Assembly: GCA_964385045.1 (NCBI GenBank)
Contig: CAYLNM010000127.1
Coordinates: 1-12,753, forward strand
DNA: 12,753 nucleotides
From: CAYLNM01 sp964385045
GTDB taxonomy: Bacteria > Planctomycetota > Phycisphaerae > Phycisphaerales > SM1A02
Direction: 5' to 3'
Position 1 is the first letter of the stretch. The number at the start of each line of letters is the position of its first letter. The notes below the pieces were generated by a model. That model was not told the origin of the DNA, did no database searches, and saw only the letters and a list, made by a program, of their open reading frames with translations. This document shows, piece by piece, positions 1 to 6,069 of this stretch. Position numbers and translations under genes: made by a program.

Positions 1-2
1 CC

Positions 3-473
3 GCCGACGCCACGGCCGCGGCCGGCCCCGCCGACGGCCCGCCGGCCGCTGACGGCGAGCACGCCTTCGCCGTCCGCATGCGGCGCGCGCTCGCCGACCG
101 GCCCGCCGGCGCCGCGCCGCCCGCGGCCGAGGATCCCCGCGGCGCCGCCCGCACCGCCGCCCAGCAGATGGTCGCGTCGCTCTTCGTGCAGCCGATGCTC
201 GACATGACGCTCGAGAGCCGCATCCGCGAGGGCGGTCCGTTCGCACCGGGCCAGGGGGAGAAGACATTCGGCCCGCTGCTGAACCAGCGTCTCGCCGACG
301 AGATCGTCCGCGCCGCGGACCTGTCGCTGGTCGACGCGATCGTCGATCGCCTGGTCGGTCCCGCCGCCGACCATTCGGCGGACGTGACCGCCGACGATGC
401 CGGCGTGGACCCGGCCGGCCCCGAGCCCGCGGCCGCCGCCCGCGCCACCCGCGTGGAGCCGCGCGATGGCTGA
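3..473 (+). CDS. flgJ: FlgJ-type rod-binding protein, 5' end outside window
   Basis: The frame is open from the left edge (first full codon at 3) to the TGA at 471-473, so the gene probably begins upstream. An internal ATG at 78 has no Shine-Dalgarno sequence and is a less likely start. The recognisable part runs from about codon 31 to 95 counted from that ATG. It has the rod-binding pattern of FlgJ N-terminal domains: an AAQQMVASLFVQPML helix, a Gly/Pro loop, then LLNQRLADEIVRAADLSLVDAIVDRL. In the family this domain helps the flagellar rod assemble in the periplasm. No muramidase domain follows, as in many non-enterobacterial FlgJ proteins. Both flanks are Ala/Pro/Asp-rich low complexity. 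It lies directly before flgN, flgK and flgL, which fits a hook/rod operon. The family is inferred from pattern only; no profile search was possible. Confidence 0.62.
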   Translation, partial: ADATAAAGPADGPPAADGEHAFAVRMRRALADRPAGAAPPAAEDPRGAARTAAQQMVASLFVQPMLDMTLESRIREGGPFAPGQGEKTFGPLLNQRLADEIVRAADLSLVDAIVDRLVGPAADHSADVTADDAGVDPAGPEPAAAARATRVEPRDG

Positions 474-1194
474 GCGCACCGCCCGCCGTCCCGCCCGCCC
501 GCGGCCCGCCGACCTGCCGCGGCCCTCGGCCCGCGCCGTCGCCGCGGCCAGCGCCACCGCGTCCGCCTCCGCGTCCGCGACCGCCGACCACGCGGCGACC
601 GCCGGGCGCACCGCACCCACGGCGCCCATCGCACCCGCCGGCCGCACCGCCCACGCCGGCCGCGCCGCCCCCGCGGACCGCGCCGCGCTCCTCGACCGCG
701 CCGGCCGCACCCTCGTCGAGCTGCTCGATCGCCAGTCGGCGGTTCACGCCCGGCTCGTCGAGCACCTCGAGTCGACCCGCGCGGCGATCCGGCGCGCCGA
801 CGTGGAGGCGGTCGCCGCCTGCTGCCGGGCCGAGCAGGCCCTGCTCGCCGAGATCGAGGCGCTCGAGGCCCGCCGCCGCGAGGTGGTGGACGGCCTCACC
901 GGCGTCCTCGCTCCCGGCCGCCCCGAGCCGCTGCCGCTCTCGGAGATCACGCCGCATCTGCCCGCCGCCACCGGCGAGCGGCTGCAGGAGCTGCGCGGGG
1001 GGCTGCGGCGCTCGCTCGAGGAGGCCGCCCGGCTCAGCGCCGTCGTGACCGGGGCCGCGGAGGCGGTCGGCACGCACCTTGCCGGACTGGTGCAGACGCT
1101 CGGCTCGGCCCTCGCCGGTCCGGGCACCTACGGCCGCCGCGGCCGCGTCGACGACCGGGCCAACGCGCCCCTCCGCCTGGACCTGACCTCGTGA
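466..1194 (+). CDS. flgN: FlgN-like chaperone for hook-filament junction proteins
   Basis: Encodes 242 residues. The ATG at 466 overlaps the preceding stop by 8 nt, which points to translational coupling; an upstream in-frame ATG at 397 lies inside the previous gene and is not favoured. Residues 1-70 are a basic, Ala/Thr/Ser/Pro-rich low-complexity extension. The core (about 73-228) is helical and FlgN-like: LVELLDRQSAVHARLVEHLE, then ADVEAVAACCRAEQALLAEIEALEARR, and near the end VQTLGSAL followed by TYGRRGRVD, the usual FlgN tail. In the family FlgN is a cytosolic export chaperone that binds the C-termini of FlgK and FlgL, which are exactly the next two genes. At 242 residues it is longer than typical FlgN (about 140-160) because of the N-terminal extension. 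Family assignment rests on helix pattern and synteny. Confidence 0.72.
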   Translation: MAERTARRPARPRPADLPRPSARAVAAASATASASASATADHAATAGRTAPTAPIAPAGRTAHAGRAAPADRAALLDRAGRTLVELLDRQSAVHARLVEHLESTRAAIRRADVEAVAACCRAEQALLAEIEALEARRREVVDGLTGVLAPGRPEPLPLSEITPHLPAATGERLQELRGGLRRSLEEAARLSAVVTGAAEAVGTHLAGLVQTLGSALAGPGTYGRRGRVDDRANAPLRLDLTS

Positions 1195-1210
1195 CGCCCC
1201 GGGAGACGAG
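1188..1210 (+). promoter_or_regulatory. Stem-loop over the flgK ribosome binding site
   Basis: CTCGT (1188-1192) pairs with ACGAG (1206-1210) around a 13-nt loop that contains GGGAG, the only Shine-Dalgarno-like sequence before the flgK ATG at 1214. The stem also takes in part of the flgN stop codon, so ribosomes finishing flgN would open it. This could couple flgK translation to flgN. A GGA is in the loop, so a CsrA contact is possible but weaker than at the flagellin leaders. A 5-bp stem can arise by chance in GC-rich DNA. Confidence 0.3.
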
Positions 1211-1213
1211 CCC

Positions 1214-2908
1214 ATGAGCCTCAACGGCGCCCTCGAGGTCGGACGCAGCGGGCTGATCGCCAGCCAGACCGCGCTGCAGGTGACCGGCTCCAATCTCGCC
1301 AACGCGGCGACGGAGGGCTACACCCGCCGCGTGGTCCACCTTCAGCCCAAGCGGGACGAGGTGGGCTTCGGCGGCCAGTACGTCGGCCGCGGGGTCGAGG
1401 TCGGCGCGATCACGCGCGTGATCGACGAGTCGCTCCTCGCCCGGCTCCGCGACGCCATCGGGGAGGAGGAGGCGGCCAAGGCCGAGCGCAACTTCCTCTC
1501 GCAGCTCGAGTCGCTGCAGAACGAGCTCTCGGAGAACGATCTCTCCACGCTGCTGAGCGAGTTCTTCAACTCGTGGTCGGAGGTCGCGAACAACCCCGAG
1601 GACGGGGCCACGCGGGCGGTCGTGATCCAGCAGGGCGTGTCGGTCGCGGGCCGGATCAGCAGCCTCCGCGAGGACTACGCGACCCTCCGCAACCAGATCG
1701 ACGAGCAGATCGAGAACACGGTCGAGACGATCAACGACGTCGTCGGCCGCATCGGCCAGCTGAACTTCGAGATCGCCCAGCTCGAGGTCGAGGCGGGCGA
1801 GGCGGCGAGCCTCCGCGACCAGCGCGACCAGCTCGTCAACCAGCTCTCGGAGCACTTCGAGCTCGACGTGGTCGAGATGCCGTCGGGGGCGATCAACGTC
1901 CTCGTCAACTCGCTGCCGATCGTGCTCGCGGCCGACGCCCCGGGCATCGAGCTGCGGCGCGAGAGCGTGGGCGACCAGCTCGACCTGAGCCTCGCGGTCC
2001 GGGACCGCGGCTTCGAGTTCGAGCCGACCTCGGGCACCCTCGGGGCCCTGATGCGGGCCCGCAACGAGGGCGTCAACCGCTCGATCGAGGAGCTCGAGAC
2101 GCTCGCGAGCACGCTCATCACCGAGGTGAACCGCATCCACGCCTCGGGCCAGGCCCAGGTCCCGGTGACTCGCCACGTCGGGGCCAACCCGGTGAACCTG
2201 ACCAGCGAGAACCTCAACCTCGCGGACACCGGCCTCCCGAGCGCCGTGTCCAACGGCTCGTTCATGATCCACGTCACCCATCAGGCCACCGACCAGCGGG
2301 TGACCTACCGCGTGGACGTCGACGGAGACGACCAGACGCTCACCGACCTCGTCGCATCGGTGAACGCCGCGGTCGGCCCGGCCAACATGAACGCGACGAT
2401 CGACGCCGAGCGGCGACTGGTCCTCGAGGCCGACCCCGGCTACGCGATCTCGTTCAGCGACGACAGCTCCGGGGCCCTCGCCGCCCTGGGCATCAACACG
2501 TTCTTCACCGGCACCGGGGCCGGCGACATCGACGTCGCGTCCGGTCTCCAGGAGGCCCCGGCCCGCCTCGCGGTGGGCAAGGACCACGTCGGCGGCTCCA
2601 ACGGCACCGCCCTCGACATCGCGGCGATGCAGGACACCCGGCTGACCGGCCTCGGCGAGCTCTCGCTCCGGGAGTACTGGCAGAACGCGGTGAACCAGCT
2701 CGCGGTGCGGTCGGGCCAGGCCGCGACCGCGGTCGACACGAACGGCCTGGTGCGCGAGAGCCTCGACGCCCAGTTCCAGTCCATCAGCGGCGTCTCCGTC
2801 GACGAGGAGACCATCAGCCTGCTGTCGTACCAGCGGCAGTTCCAGGCCGCCAGCCGGTACATCAGCACGATCGACCAGACCCTCCAGGAGCTGCTGCGGC
2901 TCGTCTGA
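1214..2908 (+). CDS. flgK: Flagellar hook-associated protein 1 (FlgK)
   Basis: 564 residues, close to the usual 450-650 for FlgK. The N-terminus has the rod/hook/HAP signature (residues 3-36, with GRSGLIASQTALQVTGSNLAN and TEGYTRR), followed by VGRGVEVGAITRVIDESLLARLR. A long helical section (84-215) contains the FlgK-typical FFNSWSEVANNPEDGATRAVV, then coiled-coil-like IDEQIENTVETINDVVGRIGQLNFEIAQLE. Residues about 334-432 resemble a flagellin/hook IN-type beta module. The C-terminus (about 520-564) is the classical helix VDEETISLLSYQRQFQAASR...IDQTLQELLRLV. FlgK is exported through the flagellar apparatus and forms the first junction ring between hook and filament. GGGAG about 8 nt before ATG serves as ribosome binding site. 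It lies 19 nt after flgN and 57 nt before flgL. Confidence 0.95.
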   Translation: MSLNGALEVGRSGLIASQTALQVTGSNLANAATEGYTRRVVHLQPKRDEVGFGGQYVGRGVEVGAITRVIDESLLARLRDAIGEEEAAKAERNFLSQLESLQNELSENDLSTLLSEFFNSWSEVANNPEDGATRAVVIQQGVSVAGRISSLREDYATLRNQIDEQIENTVETINDVVGRIGQLNFEIAQLEVEAGEAASLRDQRDQLVNQLSEHFELDVVEMPSGAINVLVNSLPIVLAADAPGIELRRESVGDQLDLSLAVRDRGFEFEPTSGTLGALMRARNEGVNRSIEELETLASTLITEVNRIHASGQAQVPVTRHVGANPVNLTSENLNLADTGLPSAVSNGSFMIHVTHQATDQRVTYRVDVDGDDQTLTDLVASVNAAVGPANMNATIDAERRLVLEADPGYAISFSDDSSGALAALGINTFFTGTGAGDIDVASGLQEAPARLAVGKDHVGGSNGTALDIAAMQDTRLTGLGELSLREYWQNAVNQLAVRSGQAATAVDTNGLVRESLDAQFQSISGVSVDEETISLLSYQRQFQAASRYISTIDQTLQELLRLV

Positions 2909-2923
2909 GCCCGCGGTCCTCCT

Positions 2924-2953
2924 GCGTCCGTTCCCCCCGCGTCCGTTCCCCCC
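2924..2953 (+). repeat. Perfect tandem duplication of a 15-bp unit before flgL
   Basis: GCGTCCGTTCCCCCC occurs twice back to back (2924-2938 and 2939-2953), filling most of the 57-nt gap between flgK and flgL. The repeat is pyrimidine-rich and leaves no purine-rich Shine-Dalgarno sequence in front of the flgL ATG at 2966. It may be a recent slippage duplication; no function is evident. Confidence 0.85.
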
Positions 2954-2965
2954 GAGCCCGACCCC

Positions 2966-4942
2966 ATGAGCGCCATCCCCGGCAATCTCGCCCGCGTCCC
3001 CACGATGCTCGCGTCGAACATCCAGCTCGGCGCGATCAACCGCACCGGCGTCGACGTCGTGGAGCTGCAGCAGCAGCTCGCCTCCGGCGAGCGCATCGCC
3101 CGGCCGTCGGACGACGTGATCGGCACCGGGGCCCTGAGCGTGGTGGAGGACCGGCTCGAGAAGCGGGACCAGAGCCTGCGCAACCTCGAGCACGGCCGCG
3201 GCACGCTGGACACGCTCGACGCCGCCCTCGGCGACATGTCGAGCATCCTGCTCGAGGCCAAGGGCGTGGCGTCGAGCCAGATCGGCGTGGGCTCCGACGC
3301 CGCCACCCGCGAGAGCCAGGCGTCGGTGATCGACGCGATGCTGCTCGAGCTGACCAACATCGGCAACCGGCGGTACCAGCTGATCCATCTCTTCGGCGGC
3401 GACCGGACCGACGCCCCGCCGTTCGAGGAGCTGCTCGGCGGCGTCCGCTACGCGGGCGAGGACGGCGGCCTCCGGACCGACCTGCCCGTCTCGCGGGCGA
3501 TTCCGCTCACGATTCCCGGCTCCGAGGCCTTCGGGGCGGTGAGCGTGCGGCAGGAGGGCCGGATCGACCTCGATCCCGCGGTGACGATGGACACCCGGCT
3601 CGCGGACGTCAACGGCGCCCGCGGCCTCGGCGTGGCCCCGGGGGCGATCAACGTGGACGTCGACGGCACCGACATGGTGGTCGACCTGACCGAGGTCCAC
3701 ACCGTGGGGGACGTGGTCGAGACGCTGCAGGAGGCCCTGCAGTCGGTGGACCCGAACATCACGGTGGGGATCGGGGCCGATCGCGGCATCGAGATCAACT
3801 CGCCGTTCGCGACGGTGACGATCAGCGACCAGGCCGCCCCCTCGACCGCCGCCGACCTCGGCCTCGCCGGCAGCTTCAGCCCGCCCGACGCCACCGGCGG
3901 CGACCTCGACGCCCGCATCACCGACCTGACGCGGCTCGATCAGCTGCTGAACGCGGCGGCCCCGCTCGGCTCGCTGCGGCTGGAGAACCTCGGCCGGGTG
4001 CGGGAGGTGGACCTCGACTCGCTGGAGACGGTGCAGGAGCTCCGGAACGCCGTCCGCGGCCTCGAGATCGGCATCCGGGTCGAGATCAACGAGGACGGCA
4101 CCGCCCTCGACTTCGTGAACGAGGTCTCCGGCGGCTGGATGTCGATCGGCGAGGTCGCCGGCGGCAGCGCCGCCGCCACCCTCGGGGTCCGGACCTTCGA
4201 TCGCGCCACCGAGCTGGCCGTCTTCAACGACGGCCGCGGGGTGGACGTCGTCTCGGGCAACGTGGACCCGGTCTCCGGGGACCCGGATCCCGCCCGCGAC
4301 GTCGACTTCTCGATCGTGACCAAGGGCGGGACCGAGGTGGACGTGGACCTCGCGGGGGCGATCACGGTGGGGGACGTGATCGACGCGATCGACGCCGCCG
4401 CCGGGGCGGCCGGGCTCGCCCCCGGCGCGCTGACGGCGGACCTCGCGACCGACGGCAACGGCCTCGTCCTCACCGATCTGACGAACGGCGGCTCCGGGAC
4501 CACCCGGGTCCTCGCCCGCAACGGCTCCTTCGCGGCCGAGGACCTCGGCATCCGCGGGGAGACCGAGGGCGCAACCCTCGCCGGCGAGGACCGCGCACGG
4601 GTCGCCGCCGACGGCATCTTCACCCGCCTGATCCGCCTGCGCGACGCCCTGAGGACGAATGACGAACGTGGCATCGTGCTTGCAGGGGAGGGACTGGACT
4701 CGGACATCTCGCGGGTGGCCGAGGTGCGGGCCGAGGTCGGCGTTCGAAGCCGACGGCTCTCCACCGCGACCGACCGCGAGGAGGATCTCCGGATCCTGGA
4801 CCAGTCGCTGCGGAGCGACATCCGGGACCTGGACTTCACCGAGGCGGCCGTCCGCTTCAGCCTCCTGCAGCAGCAGCTGCAGGCCGGGCTGAGCTCGGCG
4901 AGCCGGCTCGTGCAGCTGAGCCTGCTCGACTTCCTGCGGTAA
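2966..4942 (+). CDS. flgL: Flagellar hook-associated protein 3 (FlgL), enlarged
   Basis: 658 residues, about twice the E. coli FlgL (317). The N-terminal flagellin-like D0/D1 region (1-150) has VVELQQQLASGERIARPSDDVIGTG and a helix ending NRRYQLIHLFGGD. The C-terminal D1/D0 region (about 575-658) has VRSRRLSTATDREEDLRILDQSLRSDIRDLDFTEA and then LLQQQLQAGLSSASRLVQLSLLDFLR, as in FlgL. The extra length lies between them as three IN-type repeats, listed separately. FlgL is the second junction protein, linking FlgK to the flagellin filament, and is a client of FlgN. The start at 2966 keeps the MSAIPGNLARVP opening; there is no Shine-Dalgarno sequence in front, and the next ATG (3005) is no better. 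The gene ends with TAA, 120 nt before fliW. Confidence 0.9.
   Translation: MSAIPGNLARVPTMLASNIQLGAINRTGVDVVELQQQLASGERIARPSDDVIGTGALSVVEDRLEKRDQSLRNLEHGRGTLDTLDAALGDMSSILLEAKGVASSQIGVGSDAATRESQASVIDAMLLELTNIGNRRYQLIHLFGGDRTDAPPFEELLGGVRYAGEDGGLRTDLPVSRAIPLTIPGSEAFGAVSVRQEGRIDLDPAVTMDTRLADVNGARGLGVAPGAINVDVDGTDMVVDLTEVHTVGDVVETLQEALQSVDPNITVGIGADRGIEINSPFATVTISDQAAPSTAADLGLAGSFSPPDATGGDLDARITDLTRLDQLLNAAAPLGSLRLENLGRVREVDLDSLETVQELRNAVRGLEIGIRVEINEDGTALDFVNEVSGGWMSIGEVAGGSAAATLGVRTFDRATELAVFNDGRGVDVVSGNVDPVSGDPDPARDVDFSIVTKGGTEVDVDLAGAITVGDVIDAIDAAAGAAGLAPGALTADLATDGNGLVLTDLTNGGSGTTRVLARNGSFAAEDLGIRGETEGATLAGEDRARVAADGIFTRLIRLRDALRTNDERGIVLAGEGLDSDISRVAEVRAEVGVRSRRLSTATDREEDLRILDQSLRSDIRDLDFTEAAVRFSLLQQQLQAGLSSASRLVQLSLLDFLR
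3590..4552 (+). repeat. Three diverged IN-type repeats inside FlgL
   Basis: At protein level, residues about 209-301, 322-408 and 415-529 share one scheme. Each opens with T-[RE]-L and ends with [DT]LG[LVI]. Between these lie a short beta strand with D/E and V residues, an acidic VDL segment, a helix (TVGDVVETLQEAL; TVQELRNAVRG; TVGDVIDAIDAAA) and a strand with a Gly/Asp turn. This matches the flagellin hook IN motif found in FlgL, FliD and large flagellins. At DNA level the copies are not obviously similar, so the duplication is old. The third copy is longest, with an Asp/Pro-rich insertion near residues 430-445. Confidence 0.65.
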
Positions 4943-5012
4943 GGAGCCGCGGACGAGCAGGGCCCCCGGCGGCGGGACGCGATCCCCGCCCACCGGATAC
5001 GGGACCACACGG

Positions 5013-5029
5013 GGCCGGTGGAGCCGGCC
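5013..5029 (+). promoter_or_regulatory. Small GGA-loop hairpin in the fliW leader
   Basis: GGCCGG (5013-5018) and CCGGCC (5024-5029) form a perfect 6-bp stem with a TGGAG loop, 33 nt before the fliW ATG. A GGA in a hairpin loop is the form of CsrA sites, and feedback of CsrA on its antagonist would make sense. The loop lacks the ACGGA sequence shared by the flagellin leaders, and such stems are common by chance at this GC content. Confidence 0.25.
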
Positions 5030-5062
5030 GCAGTCCGATCGCGACGAGACGGAGCGTTCACG

Positions 5063-5509
5063 ATGAACGTCCAGACGACCAGGTTCGGCACGGTGGAGGT
5101 GGACGCGGAGCGCGTCATCACCTTCGACACCGGACTCCTCGGCTTCGCCGACTTCAAGCGGTACGTCCTGCTCCAGCCCGACGACGACGCCGTCTTCTTC
5201 TGGCTGCAGTCCTGCGACGACCCGGCCCTCGCATTCGTGGTCACCGACCCCGCCCTGTGGGTCGCCGACTACGAGGCCACCATCCGCCGCGAGCAGATGG
5301 AGGAGCTGGGGCTCGAGCGGATCGACGACGCCCAGGTGTTCGTGATCGTCAACCGGTACGACCGCTCGCTCACCGCCAACCTGCAGGGGCCGCTCGTCGT
5401 GAACGCGGCCAGCCGGCGGGCGGTGCAGCTGGTGCTCGCCGACCGCCGGTGGACCACGCGCCACGAGATCGTGGAGCTGGGCACCGAGCGGCAGGCCGTG
5501 CCCGCCTGA
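5063..5509 (+). CDS. fliW: Flagellar assembly factor FliW, CsrA antagonist
   Basis: 148 residues, the normal FliW size. Family features are seen in order: TTRFGTVEVDAERVITFDTGLLGF (5-28), FFWLQSCDDPALAFVVTDP (45-63), VFVIVNR (92-98), TANLQGPLVVNAASRRAVQLVL (104-125) and a final TTRHEI. FliW binds flagellin and also binds CsrA non-competitively, preventing CsrA from repressing flagellin translation; released FliW therefore reports how much free flagellin remains in the cytoplasm. The start at 5063 was preferred over an in-frame GTG at 5018 because it gives the family-typical N-terminus and has GGAG (5051-5054) 8 nt upstream, within an ACGGAG. It lies 128 nt before csrA, the usual FliW-CsrA pairing, and is followed by the flagellin genes this switch is expected to control. 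Confidence 0.95.
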   Translation: MNVQTTRFGTVEVDAERVITFDTGLLGFADFKRYVLLQPDDDAVFFWLQSCDDPALAFVVTDPALWVADYEATIRREQMEELGLERIDDAQVFVIVNRYDRSLTANLQGPLVVNAASRRAVQLVLADRRWTTRHEIVELGTERQAVPA

Positions 5510-5513
5510 GGCG

Positions 5514-5580
5514 GTCCCGGCCCTCCCGCGGGGCGGGACGAGGCCGGATCGCATCGTTCCCTCGGGACCCGCGCGGTCCC
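5514..5580 (+). promoter_or_regulatory. Two stem-loops between fliW and csrA
   Basis: GTCCCG (5514-5519) pairs with CGGGAC (5534-5539), with a possible inner CCC/GGG stem. GGGACC (5564-5569) pairs with GGTCCC (5575-5580) around a 5-nt CGCGC loop. Both are perfect 6-bp stems. The second is followed by only two Ts, so neither is a good intrinsic terminator. They could be attenuators or RNA-processing points separating fliW from csrA. Confidence 0.3.
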
Positions 5581-5637
5581 TTCACCGGCGCCGCGCGCCG
5601 CCCACGCGGCGTGCCGGCCGGAACAGAGGAGACAGCC

Positions 5638-5949
5638 ATGCTGGTGCTGTCGAGGCATCGCGACGAGACGGTCATGATCGGTGACGACATCGAGCTGACC
5701 GTCGTCGACATTCGCGGGGACAAGGTGCGGCTGGGCATCAAGGCGCCCGACCGCGTGCCGGTCCACCGCAAGGAGATCTACGAGGCGATCCGGCGGGAGA
5801 ACCGCGCCGCGATCGAGCTCGTCGACGAGGGGGGGATCGGAACGCTCCGTCCGGCCGGGACGGCCGCGGAGCCCGGGAAGGGAGCCCGGCCGCGGACGGA
5901 CGGCCGGGCGCTGGTGGCGGGACCCGCCCCGAGACGCACCGTCGCCTGA
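5638..5949 (+). CDS. csrA: Carbon storage regulator CsrA with a long C-terminal tail
   Basis: 103 residues against 61 in E. coli. Residues 1-60 are a clear CsrA: MLVLSRHRDETVMIGDDIEL, then TVVDIRGDKVRLGIKAPDRVPVHRKEIYEAIRREN. RNA-binding residues L4, R6 and R44 (in VHRKEIY) are present. CsrA is a homodimer that binds GGA in RNA hairpin loops and usually blocks translation; in flagellated bacteria with FliW its main target is flagellin mRNA. Residues 61-103 form a Gly/Pro/Arg/Ala-rich, probably disordered basic tail. The start is fixed by the family N-terminus and AGAGGAG (5625-5631) 6 nt before the ATG. Two GGA triplets (5620-5622, 5628-5630) near this ribosome binding site leave room for autoregulation, but no clear hairpin is seen. 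Flagellin 1 follows after 120 nt. Confidence 0.96.
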   Translation: MLVLSRHRDETVMIGDDIELTVVDIRGDKVRLGIKAPDRVPVHRKEIYEAIRRENRAAIELVDEGGIGTLRPAGTAAEPGKGARPRTDGRALVAGPAPRRTVA

Positions 5950-5981
5950 GACTCCGTCGCCCGCCGCGCGCGGGCCCGGCC

Positions 5982-6000
5982 CCGGCGGGGACGCCGCCGG
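5982..6000 (+). promoter_or_regulatory. Stem-loop between csrA and flagellin 1
   Basis: CCGGCGG (5982-5988) pairs perfectly with CCGCCGG (5994-6000) around a 5-nt GGACG loop. There is no T-run after it, so it may partly separate csrA from flagellin 1 or stabilise a processed 5' end. The loop carries GGA but not the ACGGA of the flagellin sites. A 12-bp perfect palindrome, CGAGCCGGCTCG, follows at 6022-6033. Confidence 0.3.
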
Positions 6001-6051
6001 ACCGCCGACCCCTTCTCCGCCCGAGCCGGCTCGAGACCGGCACGCCGAAGT

Positions 6052-6067
6052 CAACCACGGAGGGTTG
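6052..6067 (+). promoter_or_regulatory. Candidate CsrA-binding hairpin over the flagellin 1 ribosome binding site
   Basis: CAACC (6052-6056) pairs perfectly with GGTTG (6063-6067), leaving the loop ACGGAG (6057-6062). The Shine-Dalgarno sequence GGAGGG (6059-6064) sits in the loop and the stem, 5 nt before the ATG at 6070. A GGA in the loop of a hairpin that covers the Shine-Dalgarno sequence is the standard form of a CsrA repression site. The same loop recurs at 7951-7956 and 8125-8130 on different stems, which supports selection for the loop. Confidence 0.68.
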
Positions 6068-6069
6068 CC

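Noticed and set aside
541..700. Repetitive Ala/Thr/Ser/Pro codons in flgN as a possible repeat array or CRISPR-like element
   Set aside because: The units are irregular and in frame. This is a low-complexity protein segment, and no direct repeats with spacers are present anywhere in the window.
5018..5062. Upstream GTG start of fliW adding 15 residues
   Set aside because: The GTG lies in a hairpin, and the ATG at 5063 has both a spaced GGAG and the family-typical N-terminus.
4943..5062. Sigma-28-like promoter before fliW (CCGGATAC near 4993)
   Set aside because: The CCGATA core is interrupted by an extra G and no TAAA-like box lies at the right distance.
1034..5554. A 1506-codon open frame on the - strand
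   Set aside because: It runs antisense through flgN, flgK, flgL and fliW. Its product is His/Val/Arg/Gly-rich low complexity without domains, as expected from the third-position GC bias of the real genes.
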